Assembly: GCA_002633005.1 (NCBI GenBank)
Contig: NMRA01000102.1
Location: 874,924-938,923 of the forward strand
Source: Phoronis australis
Lineage: Eukaryota > Phoronida > Phoronidae
DNA length: 64,000 nt
Direction: 5' to 3'
Numbering within the stretch: position 1 is the stretch's first letter; each line of letters begins with the position of its first letter. The translations under genes were made by a program, and so were the position numbers. This document shows, piece by piece, positions 23,430 through 34,687 of the stretch. The notes under the pieces are model-generated. The model did no database searches and was not told where the DNA came from. It saw only the letters and a program-made list of their open reading frames with translations.

Positions 23430-24500
23430 TCTCGAAATTAGGAATGGATGCATCTGAAAATGTCAACATAACCAAGGTAGGAAAGTAATTAATAAAGTTT
23501 GCTCAAAAATATTTTAATATCACTCGCTAAATCACACACTATAAATCTACAACTGACAATCCATAAACATCCAAGAATAAACGTAAGCGCGGAAGAACTT
23601 CATACCGTAGTGTATGGTAACGTAAGCCGGGCTGCGTTCCGTACTTGGCAGTAATGTGATCACGTGCGTTGCATCAAACGCATGACAATAGCAAGCATTT
23701 TCGTGATCTTGCGCTTTGGCCACTACTTTCTCAGGTCTCCAGGGTGCAGTCCTACAGTGACATGTTATTGAAGCCCAGGGTTTTTTTTTAGAGAAAAGCC
23801 CTCCTTTTGCAGAGTTCCGAATTTAAGGATGTGTAGGATTTGAACCCTTCGAAATGCATAAAATAAAATGAAAGTCCCCTTTGACGTAAAAAACTAACAA
23901 TTCGTGTTTTCTTGCAAGCATGAAGTTATGTTCAAAGTTCAGGTCCAGACTGTGAACTTCTGTGTTGGTAATTTACGGGGAAAAGGCATCCGTTTGTTGA
24001 GAATCTGGACTGTAAAAAGGCGTCGGAGTGGACCGTAAGTGCAACACTGTTCCAACTGATTTTAGCTGGGATCTGCTAAGCAGCAATTCCGCGGTCTTGT
24101 TTATTCGTGGATATGATCCCAAATCTGTTTTTGAATAAACACTACAAGCGTTAATATAAAAAACGTCCAAGTCTTGTTATTACAGGTACTACATGTAAAT
24201 GACACAAAGCGCCTAAACTTTTGATTTTAGCATTTTAGCAGCGCCTTACGAACGTGATCGCTTGCCTCCACGCAGGGTTAACTTTCGAGCCACATACGAC
24301 TCAATTGGAAACTCAAGCCTGAAAAAATTACAAGCGAGTCATTCAATTTTCAAAGTGTCAAATGAGCCAACGATATTTTACAGGTGACGGAACCTCATGT
24401 TATGGATATGTCTTAAGCAGTAATATGGAACCAATCAGCATACAATTCATCCAACAGCGGCAAACTATCCACTAGGTGTAATATTCTTCCAGCGTGAGAC
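23430..24500. other. No gene seen
   Basis: Short frames only; GATTTGAACCC at 23840 resembles a T-arm in reverse but no tRNA fold can be drawn around it. Confidence 0.4.
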
Positions 24501-24768
24501 CTAAGACCACGTTCTCCGGCGTGTTATTAGTTCCAATGAGAAAAGTTTGAACTGGTACCGGTACTCATCAAGTTCTGTTGCCAAGGCATCGTTTTCGAAG
24601 GATGTGAACAAGACTTTAAAGATGTCAAAGGCAATTTCTTCATACTGCAATTTGACGATTATACAAATACAAAAGAGAAAGTTGCAGTGGCAACATTCTT
24701 TGGACATCGTGTCACGGTGACATTCCAACGTTTCCCAGAGACGTTTACAATATTTCTTTAGTTTGATA
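24501..24768 (-). CDS. Unrecognised gene, candidate terminal exon (exon f)
   Basis: Reads IKLKKYCKRLWETLECHRDT and continues through a Cys/His-containing stretch (SKECCHCNFLFC) and an acidic amphipathic segment to a TAG. The acceptor proposed at 24769-24770 fits the phase of exon e but has a weak pyrimidine tract. It may be the 3' end of a gene running through 25000-25494. No family recognised. Confidence 0.35.
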
Positions 24769-24999
24769 CTTACTGATTTCTTTCAAAACTAATTAACTAG
24801 AAGCAGCAAGTATACCCATAAGCAAATCCCACAAAGCTGACTACAAAGATCTACAAACACACTGATAAACATGACATGTTTTGGTTTACAGGAATAACAA
24901 GTTCATGAATAAGTACTTTCATAGCATAGCGTACACTTAGGCCCATGCGCGTGCTCGTATCCGAAATCATGCGTTTTTTAGATATTTCTTTTTACCTAC

Positions 25000-25241
25000 T
25001 TTAAGCACATAAACGCATGTGCTTTAAGATCACTACCCTTTACAAATGATTTTGCCCGATACTGGTGTTTGTTCCATTCGTTTGTTTTGCAAACGTTCAT
25101 AATACATTTGACAGCATAAGGTGCTAAACTGAACGCATGCCAACCTCTACGATATTGCAGTGGATAAGTGGAGTCACACTCATATAGCATTTTGAGCTTG
25201 AGCTCATCGGTTTTACTCGAATGTTTCACAATTATAGCTAC
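25000..25241 (-). CDS. Unrecognised gene, candidate exon e
   Basis: Opens at TCTGAATTAG|GTAGCT in phase 0 and can leave at GTAGGT (24994-24999) with two bases over, just before an in-frame TAG. The peptide (VAIIVKHSSKTDELKLKMLY ... GWHAFSLAPYAVKCIMNVC) looks globular. Joining to exon d (phase 0) and exon f works. Function unknown. Confidence 0.4.
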
Positions 25242-25328
25242 CTAATTCAGACAAGTGTCCGTGTAGCTTCACATATGGTCGCATGGGCCTAAGTTCTAGT
25301 GAATACACAGTAAACATCAAGTTCTCAC

Positions 25329-25494
25329 AACTAACCAAAATTTTGTATCAGAAAACAGCTTTTTGATTCCGGCCAACTTGATGGCAATCGCAAGTAGGTG
25401 GATTATATGCGAAACAATGCCGCCAGTCTCCACTTCTGGCGGTTCCCCGGCTATTTTGCATTCTTCATCATCTTCCAAGTCCCAATGGTATAGT
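25329..25494 (-). CDS. Unrecognised gene, candidate exon d
   Basis: After TTTATTTTTAG the frame reads LYHWDLEDDEECKIAGEPPE and a hydrophobic helix SHIIHLLAIAIKLAG, ending at GTT|GTGAGA. It enters in phase 2, whereas the SAMD9-like exon at 27544 leaves in phase 1, so a direct join would give a stop after about 14 residues; either an intermediate exon exists or this is a separate gene. Confidence 0.4.
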
Positions 25495-27543
25495 CTAAAA
25501 ATAAAGCAATCACAAAGTCTTGGCATATTAGTTGATGAATTTTATACGAAATATTAAAAACGAATTCTGAAACGTATCACCTACATTTCACATTTATACT
25601 ACTGTATTTGCGCGTAGCGTTAACATGCTTATTGTGCTTCCGAGTCCAGTAAACAGGAAAAATTAATAAAGCTGTATATCAAGTCTGAGCTAAAAATGCT
25701 CTGCACCAAAATCTGTTTTGAAACATTATTCTGGCATAATGAGTTTATTTCACTTATTGCCGGACTTTGAAAAAATCGCCTGCTGTTTATTGAATATCCG
25801 AATGCAAGAAAATTAGAAAAGAAAGATTGTGATTTAAGAAAGCTAAATATTTTAAACAAAACCTATTACTTTTTGTAACATCCAAATAACAGATCGGCAC
25901 CTATGTGACTTTTATTGTATCTTCATAACTAACATAAACTGTTATCTAGAATCTCCCGAGTGCTAATATGAATGTGCATTTATTTTTGAGATTATGAAAA
26001 CCAAGCGACACTCAAGTATGAAAAAAATTAATGTTCAGCTATAGTTGGAATATTTGTGTTAGTAACGTGGACGAACAATCCTAACACGATGAATACGTGT
26101 AACAGCACAAGCTTAATTGGTCCCTGGATATTTGACTTCACATGCAACTTACGTAAAACTCATGGAATAAGTTGGTAGATACATGTACATGTAACAAAGG
26201 AATCGTACCCCACCCCCTTTGGCGAAGTGAGCAAAAAAGGTCCGCCTCAGAGAAACAAAAAGGCCGAGAAAACGAGACAAAAGTCCATTAAAAAGGCGCA
26301 AAGGTACGATTCACAGCTCTGAACGTGTTACCCCGTTTTTTTTCTTTTCTTGTTTTTATTTCTTTATTTTTTTTAGTCCTTCCGCTATTTTTGTTAGAAA
26401 AAGGTCCACATTGCCAGACAGTCGAGCCCCCCCATATTAAAGACTGGGTGCGCGCATGCCTTGTCCATGTAATCTCCCTTATGCCTAATCGTGACATGGA
26501 GTCTGTTTCCTTTACCAGTTAACCTACTTAGGTTGGTGACGTTTTGAGTTGCGAAATGACAACATGCGTTGAGAGGCTTTACCTAAAGAAAACACATCAT
26601 TTAATTTTATAAATCTTAAAATGAACTTGTAGCTAAATGTATGTCACATGCGTGAATAAGAATTACAACACAAACGATCCTGCTCTACATGAATACTCTT
26701 GGGTGGACGACAAACACACCGTGAGTTTGGGAGAATGGCATCTAAAGTTGTCAACAGACAACAGTACCACGTGCTCCCCCTAACAATACGCAGATGTTAC
26801 AATTTGAAATTCGACTATCTGATTTCTTCAACCATTAATGTAATTGAAAAACCTAGAAATTACAGTTGCCTTTTCGCATAGGTAGCTATACTTTGAAATT
26901 CCCACTTTACATTTTCATGCTCCATTAGCGATAAAAATACACCCTTTAACGCAGTTGAAATCATAGATTCGTGGACTAGAATGATGGTAAATTGTTCCAC
27001 TTCAGATTATAAAGATCATGGTTTAGATAAGCTTCTGAAATGGCAACATGTAATGTATGTTGCTTGATTAACAAACAAATGCAAGACAACCAAAGAGAAA
27101 TAACCATGAAGCACTTGGCGAGGTGTTTCCAAAAAGTTGTCGTATGTATAAAAATCCACAAATCGGTTAATTTTCCTTGTCTATGTTATGTTTGACTAAC
27201 GTTGATGCGTACCTTTACGATCGTATCTTTTCGTGTCAAATCGATCTCACTTCCGTGCTCCTTTATTCCCTTAAAAGCAACAAAAGAAAAAATGACGTGG
27301 AGACATCTTCAACACCTTCGCTTGCAAACGATAGTTGACGTTGTCACGTGACAGAACTCACAGTGTATTTCATCACACTGAGATAACGTCTCCGACTATA
27401 CTATAACGTTTTCTATATGCACAATACGAAACACCAGACGACCTACTGCCTGCATTTTTAAAGATATTATGATATTTTCTGAAATCCGTCAATTCTTGAA
27501 AACGTGTACAGCAGCTTTTTTTAAATAAATTTAGAAAACTCAC
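25495..27543. other. Intron or intergenic 3' of the SAMD9-like exon
   Basis: No frame with recognisable domains. If the SAMD9-like gene has a further exon, it must enter in phase 1; none was convincing here. Confidence 0.35.
26190..26300 (-). repeat. Dispersed repeat shared with 49795-49890
   Basis: The complement of 26205-26265 (CTGAGGCGGACCTTTTTTGC, then CACTTCGCCAAA and a G-run) recurs on the + strand at about 49825-49875. Class unknown. Confidence 0.5.
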
Positions 27544-30500
27544 CTTTCCGTTTCCTTGTAACAGGGTGAAAATCATCGTCATTATTTTCGGCCAAATGTA
27601 CCCTCGGGCTTTTCTCCTGTTCCCGTCCAGTCACACTGTGCGGTAGGTTTGCACCCCATGCTGTTGTCAGGGGTCCACTGAAACTTGTAACGAACTGGGC
27701 ATCCACGTTTTGTCTTGGGCTTATTCGAATGGAAGCAGCCTTCACTTTAGGCTCGTGAGTTTTAACGACTTGCGACCGTTGTCTTTCTTTTATTTCCGCT
27801 TCAGTCATCGTTTGCTTTTTGCTTACCCCGTATGCCATAGGTCCCGACCACGTGAAGCCAATGAAGAAGGTAACCTTCTTGTGCCGCCAATTCTGATTAG
27901 CGGGCACGGCGGTAGTGATTCTCAGTGGTTCGCATTGCATTCCATAGGACACTTCAACGCTGTCTAGATTCTCGGTTACTTTTCCTTCGAACATAAATAA
28001 TCTTTCCTTTACACCTGCCGGATTCCAAAAATTGACTCCCATGTAGCCGAACTCCGTGGGGTGAATGTAGCGTTCCGTTTCCGAATTTTGTCCAAGGAAG
28101 AAAACCACCCTCTCCTTTATACCATAGCTGTTTTTACCACCTTCAACCTGTGCTTTGTATTTCATCCTATACTCATCCTTCCAGTTTTCCATTGCAGATT
28201 TTAAGTGCGAAGGTGGGTGTAGGTATTCAGTTGCTACGTCATCTGTAAGCGGCCAATTTAACATGACGTAAAAGAGGTAAGGCTCGAAAAAGATTCGTGC
28301 ATTGAGCTTCTCTCTTCTCTCGTACAGTTTTTGACTCCATTCAACTAACTGGCGAAAACTGACACGATTACGCTTTTTCAAAATACAAGACCACGTTATG
28401 TGCCCTCCAAGCAAGACACAGAGGTCATTGGGATCGTTTTCCCGTTTCAAATTTTCCCACATTAGTTGCAGTACTTTACTCAGCACTTCTTCAAAGTTGG
28501 TGATGTCTTCACTTGTTTTTTCCTCGCCCTCGTTTTCAACTGTGGCTTGTACACTGTTGAGTTTGAGTTTAATCATTCTAGAAAAAGTAGAACAACCCAG
28601 TCGGAAAACCTGGCGTCTTCTAAGCTCACAATGTCCTTCTTCGCTAAGTGTTTCTGCAGCACGTTCACAACTGTCTCTACCAAAGTAGTGTTGAAGAAAT
28701 TCAATAACTGAACCCATATCCCTCTGAGTCTTTCTTTGGATTGGTCTTTGTTTTTTATCAAGAAAATCTTCGTGCAACTGAGTTTCAATGTCGGCTACCT
28801 TTTCGAGAGTCTGTTTAACGTTGGAGTCCAACGATTTCAATTTTGTAATCATATCAATTCCGTCCACGTTTTGCAAGTACTCCAACGACTCTGCATTGTA
28901 GTTGAAATCGGTAAGGAAACTCTTCACGAATCCACGATCTCGAAAACCTGGAACATATGGTAGGATTTCCAAAAGCCTTTTCATGATGTCAAGCTCTCCG
29001 TAATAGCCGCTAGTATTGATCATACCATGGTTGGCCGGTGAAATGCTGAACCGCTGTGCTTCCCTAAATGCATCAATGGCATTAAACGAGCTCCTGATAA
29101 CACGTTTAGCTCCTTCTTCCGTCAAGACATTACCATTATTGATGTAACTTTGTGCCCTAGCAACACTCCGTGTGTGTACCTGACCACATGTGTATAAAAG
29201 ATAGGAGTTTTCAGGTATCTGCAGAAGGGCTTCTTGAATATGTTCCAAAGCACAAGAATCGTGATCGTCGTCGTTGAAGCGAAATATGTAGAACCTTGCG
29301 ATTTGCTGGGCAATGAAAGGGTCTTTAAAAATTCTGTATCCTTTGATGAGAACCTGAACCGCAGCTTCTGGAGACCCCTTTGCTATATCTTCTATCAATG
29401 GAGCAAACGCTGACAACTGCTCCATTTCTGTTTGTCGAACCACCACTCGCCTTTGTACTCGTCTTTTTAAAACGTCACGCATGATTTGGAACATTCCCTT
29501 GTGGTGATAATAGTCATTCGCACTGGAAAAAATCTTCTCATCCAGCAAGTCATTTATGATGTTTTCAACCATCTCTTCTTCCTTAAAGACCGAAAGAATC
29601 TGCTCTGCTACAAGCCGGTTGCATATACGTAGTCCACAGTGATAGCTGTTGTGACTTGCAGTCGCTTCACTTATCAAGAATTTCCAGGAATCGCTGGTTT
29701 TTGTTTCCCAATTCGGCTGTAGTCGTTGAAGTTTTCGCTGACGGTATGGAAGCACCGTGTTGCCCGTATAGTAGTCTGTTTGATTTTGACCCATTATGTT
29801 GTCAAAAGCAGAAGTTGGGATTGCCCGGAATTGCTCTTCGTCATAATGGTTCAACAATGCTACGTATTTAAGAACTTTCTTCTCCTTTTCGCAAGTCATA
29901 TCTTTAACAAAATCTCTCACCACCGAAGTGATGGCTTCTTGATTGAAGCCTGTTTTCATTATGTTGAGTGAAAACAGGTATTTAGGATCCATTCGTTGGT
30001 CATTGGCAAAGCTCTCATCTAATTGGTGACTTTTGTCTCTGAACCATTGCTTCTCGCAATCCGTTAAGTCATGTCCCAATCCAAGTTCTTTGCTGGGCAA
30101 GATCGTTTGTCGGTGGCAGACAAGCATGACGACAACAAATGAATGTGGTTTGCGGGCATCACGCGGTTCTCTTGTTTCGTCGTCTAAATCGACTGTTTCC
30201 CGTGCTATGCTCCCAGCTTCAGCCTCCAGTTCGGTTCGAAGTAGACGGACATTTTTCAACTCCTCGTTATCAACAAGGAGGAGAACNCCAGCTCCTGGTT
30301 GATGATATAAATTGATGACTCCCACTGCACCCGAATCGCGGTCGAGACATGGGGATCGATGTTTTCCTGTAAGCGTGTCTTCAACAGCCCCCAGCAGCTT
30401 TTGATGTATGTCACGTCTACAAACTTGCCCTTTGAAGGCAAAATTGAACCAACTGACTTCTGCTCCCCTATAAAACCGTTCTTCTTCTTCTTTCTCTAGG

Positions 30501-32280
30501 TCTGCAATATTTCTGACCTTAGCCCACCCTTTTAGAACACTTTCGCATTCATCCATTCCGAGAAGCTCAAGACACGACCAGTCACTTTTGTCATTGATAA
30601 CGGTTTCACCTTTTGGTGACGGAAGTTTGCAAGCAGCATTGATTTGTGGCCTGGTTACAGACTTCAGTGTCTCTGAAATAATATGCCAAGGAACGCCTGT
30701 AGTGCTTCTGTCGTTTAGTTCTTCATCATACTGACTTTCCTCTCCCAATCGTTTGATTATTTCAGAATTCCAAGCGGCGAGTAGATCTGGGCTCTCGCAA
30801 ATAACATTCCATTGCTCAGGGAATACTCTGTCAATTTCTGGAAATATTTCCATCATGATATTTTTTTTTTCTGATAACAAAGCAAAGACTATGGAAACTC
30901 GATTATTAGGCATCTCTCTATTCATTATCTTAACAAGATCCCGTGCATTGTTTGTGAAGGCTCTTCTCCACATGGGGCCATTAAACTTAACTGGATCTCG
31001 GTCATTGTTCATTAGAATCCATGTCGTGGCTTTTGCCACAAGAAGTTTATCATCATCACATTGGGTGATCGATTTAATCTCTCTGATATTAACTGCTTTC
31101 CCTGCACTCAAGAGCCAATCCACTAGTGTCCGATCTCCTGTGAAGTCAAGCACAAATTTCCATGGAATTTGGCTGAAAAAACAATACTTGTCAGCGATTT
31201 CAATTTCTGAAGTGTTTTGAGGTAACGAATTTACAATTAACACTGGGTAAATACCATCAGAAACATCTTCATTTCCCAACGTGAATGAAGTGGTCATGCT
31301 CTTCAACTTCTCGTCATAGAACGTTGGCGATTTAGAATCGCCCCCATTTTCAGCAAACCGACGCGTTTTCTGCCATCTCGGTCTTTCTTTCAGAAATGTC
31401 TCAATTTCTTTTTCATCGAGAAGCTGTGCATGCCCGTTCTTCCATACATAAAAACATAACTTCTCTTTCTCTTTGCTCGTAATGAACACATCATCGGTGT
31501 TCTTAGACAAAGGGGTGACGTCAATTTCAACCACATTCAATTGCTTCTTCCCCGAGCTTTCAACAGCAATAGGTATACATTCGGAAACAAGGGAAGCAAC
31601 TAGACGTCTCTGGTCTTCTACAAATTGTTGTAAGAGATTTTCACGAAAATTATTTTCAAACGTCTCGCCTACAAGGAAACCCTTGATAATTCCACCTGTA
31701 TTGTGATCATTAATTCCAAAATGGATTGTTAGATTTTGGTAGCAGTTTATGCAAGCTGCAACTGTAGCAGCAACGTCTTCCATAACTTTTCCGGTTTTCA
31801 AGTCAATTGAATCTTTACACGAAACGTTTTTATGGACTGGTAGCAACAAACTGAGATCATCTGATTTAGGTATCACTGTGCCCAAGCTGTACTTCAATGC
31901 CGCTCCTCTTGCACCGAAATGTCGAAGACATGAAAACACTTTTTCGTTCACTGAACCTGTAGGAACATTATCAACCCTTTTCTCTGGGGGACTGTGCACT
32001 TGGCCATCTACTGGTTCAAAATACGTGTTTGGGCTCTTTTTGAGGGCTTTTTTAATGTTGTAGAAATACGTCACAGTTATTTTTGGACAAACGTGAATCA
32101 CCATCTTGAACGGATCGTCGTCGTTAAAAATGTCATGAAGTGTCACTCCATCGATATCCTTTACTTCAAAGCACTCGGCTAGATCGGCAGGTAAACTGCA
32201 TACGCTTGTTAGCCACGTCTTCACTTCTAAAGGTGTCATGCTTGCACACGACAATGGCCTATCTTCCGCCATTTTGTTCT
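27544..32280 (-). CDS. SAMD9-like STAND NTPase, main exon (joined to a CARD exon)
   Basis: A 4,737-bp exon giving about 1,578 residues. Order, counting from the ATG at 32272: SAM domain (about 10-80; EVKTWLTSVC...KDIDGVTLHDIF), AlbA_2-like domain (about 140-310; AACINCYQNLTIHFGINDHN, GGIIKGFLVGET), a SIR2-like stretch (about 320-520), the P-loop NTPase beginning LYHQPGAG near residue 655 and VLLLVDNEE as Walker B, a long helical/TPR-like region (about 900-1350) and a beta-rich C-terminal domain (NFWNPAGVKERLFMFEGKV...GFTWSGPMAYG). This is the vertebrate SAMD9/SAMD9L architecture, cytoplasmic proteins linked to antiviral defence and inflammation. The exon opens at CTTTGTAG|AGAAC and closes at AAAG|GTGAGT in phase 1. 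The segment between Walker A and Walker B is missing at an isolated N (30287). Start could be the internal MAEDRP ATG (good context) or the upstream CARD exon. Confidence 0.85.
30287..30287. other. Isolated N inside the NTPase domain, probable collapsed gap
   Basis: The single N stands exactly between QPGAG (start of the P-loop) and VLLLVDN (Walker B strand). STAND NTPases have several tens of residues here, including the GKT/GTT nucleotide-binding triplet, so about 200 bp or a multiple is probably missing from the assembly while the frame happens to stay open. Confidence 0.7.
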
Positions 32281-33070
32281 CTACAAAGATACGGGTTAGA
32301 TATGCACATAACATGTCAACAATCTATCAGTTTATATTAAAACAGCTCTAAACAGTTTCTATCTTGAAAAAGCTCAAATGTTACTTAATTCGGAATATTT
32401 TATCTGAGTGAATTCAAAAGAAACTTTCCGATACTATTCATGCAATGCTTTAGGAACGCCTACGTTTTTGAACAAGCTCGAAACTTATGTTCCTACAAGA
32501 ACAACGGTGTCGATTGCTCATGCAGTGTGCTTGAAGGTGGCAGTTAATATAGCCATAGAACTCTTGACCTGGAAAGACAACTTCGATCTCGCGCTACTGA
32601 GGTTGCGCCGCGCGTACTTGCCATTCGTTTGTTCCGTTGCTATAGAATTTACTGCCACTAAAACTTCGCAACTCAGCCGTTTTTCAATCGAATTGCATAA
32701 GAGTCATAGCAGTAGTACGCTCTTCATCAGATCTAGGCGATGTACGAATATACTACAAGCAAATGATAAATAAGTAAAATCATAAATAATTGTCATTTTG
32801 CAAACATAACGGGTTGGAATAAATATTTTTTGATGTCAAAAACCAAGTGTGATACCAAAATGCATAAAATCAGGGTGCAATAGTAACACAAAAAGAAAAT
32901 GAGCCACAGGGGTTTTATAAACAACTAATTAAACCAGCAGGGATATAATTTCAATGGTTCAAAAGATTTCTACCCCATCATTGCAACAAGTTTAGAATAT
33001 GGAACCCTCGCAGTTGCTATGAAGAGTTTAGTCGGATATTCATCCAAAATTATACAATAACTTCATCATA

Positions 33071-33758
33071 TAGTAATTGGAAGTTCTGTGCCATTTGATA
33101 AATTCTTTAGTAAAATTTCAGGAGGCAGCGACATTTACAAAGGTATGATAAACTAATTACCCCAACTACCTATCCAAAATAATTTGCTGATGAAGGCTTT
33201 CTGACAGATAACAAACGAGCAAACAAATGTACTGTTTATAGATTATAGCACAGGTTGCAGTGTAGTACTTTTCACAGTGGACCAGTGTGTAAATAACTTG
33301 TTTCTTCAGAAAATCATAACTAGTGATCCTGATACACGGGGTGAGTGTAAGTAAACAAGAGACACTGGGATACATTTTTCGATAGTTACGTTACTAAGGA
33401 ACGCGGACCCGGTGCCAAATGTCAGACTAAAACTCGAACTCGGACTCGATAATTTCTACTCGAAATCTGTCTCCGTCGAGTCGAACTCGAAATTGCGTGC
33501 CCAATGTTCATTTTTGAGTCGACTCGAAATCGAGTTTACTCGAGAAATCGTACTCGAGTTACTAAGGAACTCTCCCGTGTTGTGAATAACATACAAAATA
33601 ATTTTCTGCGAGAAGTGCACCCTCTACTGCGTGATCGTCTGCTTTTGAGTGGAAAATTCACAGACAGCAGTCAAAAATGTAAGTATTTGAGTGATATTGC
33701 AAACAATAAGTTCTATATACAGCGAAAATGTTAACAACGATTCTTAATCTATGGTATG
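33071..33758. repeat. Direct duplication, copy 1
   Basis: About 690 bp, nearly identical to 33985-34687. It contains a cluster of CTCGAACTCG, GAGTCGACTCGAAATC and similar overlapping TCGA-based dyads at 33425-33565. A few indels separate the copies (for example copy 2 has an extra CATCAATTGCGGAGCAAT near 34139). Confidence 0.9.
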
Positions 33759-33984
33759 CAGTGGCGGATCTACGGGGGGGGGTTCAGGGGGTTTAAACCC
33801 CCCCCCTTGGGCCAGGACCCAAAATTAAAAAAAAAACAGAAAAGTCGTCACCAAAACAAANTTGACGTTCGTAAGCAGACGAACGCTGGAAACTTCAACG
33901 CCAGATGTCGCAGGACCGCGCAGAAGAGGAAATAAGATCATTCACGACTTTAAGGCACTCACGACTTTAGGGCCTCTGACGGTA
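33759..33984. mobile_element. Fragment with a GTGGCGGAT-type transposon end between the duplicated copies
   Basis: Starts CAGTGGCGGATCTACGGGGG, a terminus common to small DNA transposons and like the MITE in the 53-62 kb array, followed by G and C homopolymers and an A-run. An isolated N at 33861 interrupts it and no matching right end is visible. Confidence 0.5.
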
Positions 33985-34687
33985 TAGTAATTGGAAGTTC
34001 TGTGCCATTTGACAAATTCTTTAGTAAAATTTCAGGAGGCAGCGACATTTAAAAAGGTATGATAAACTAATTACCCCAACTACCTATCCAAAATAATTTC
34101 CTGATGAAGGCTTTCTGACAGATAACAAACGAGCAAACATCAATTGCGGAGCAATCAAATGTACTGTTTATAGATTATTGCATAGGTTGCAGTGTAATAC
34201 TTTTCACAGTGGCCCAGTGTGTAAATATCTCGTTTCTTCAGAAAATCATAACTAGTGATCCTGATACACGGGGTGAGTGTAAGTAAACAAGCAGACACTG
34301 GAATACATTTTTCGATAGTTACGTTACTAAGGAACGCGGACCCGGTGCCTAATGTCAGACTAAAACTCGAACTCGGACTCGATAATTTCTACTCGAAATC
34401 TGTCTCCGTCGAGTCGAACTCGAAATTGCGTGCCCAATGTTCATTTTTCAGTCGACTCGAAATCGAGTTTACTCGAGAAATCGTACTCGAGTTACTAAGG
34501 AACTCTCCTGTGTTGTGAATAACATACAAAATAATTTCTGCGAGAACTGCACCCTCTACTGCGTGATCGTCTGCTTTTGAGTGGAAAATTCACAGACAGC
34601 AATCAAAAATGTAAGTATTTGAGTGATATTGCAAACAATAAGTTCTATATACAGCGAAACTGTTAACGATTCTTAATCTATGGTATG
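33985..34687. repeat. Direct duplication, copy 2
   Basis: Second copy of 33071-33758, 914 bp downstream, with scattered substitutions and small indels. Confidence 0.9.

Noticed and set aside
23830-23860. Possible tRNA T-arm on the minus strand (GGGTTCAAATCC)
   Set aside because: No acceptor stem, D-arm or anticodon arm can be drawn upstream.
25494-27544. Direct splice from the SAMD9-like exon to exon d
   Set aside because: Phase 1 to phase 2 conflict; the in-phase reading ends after about 14 codons.
28398-32063. Plus-strand frames opposite the SAMD9-like exon
   Set aside because: Antisense shadows of a long, domain-rich exon.
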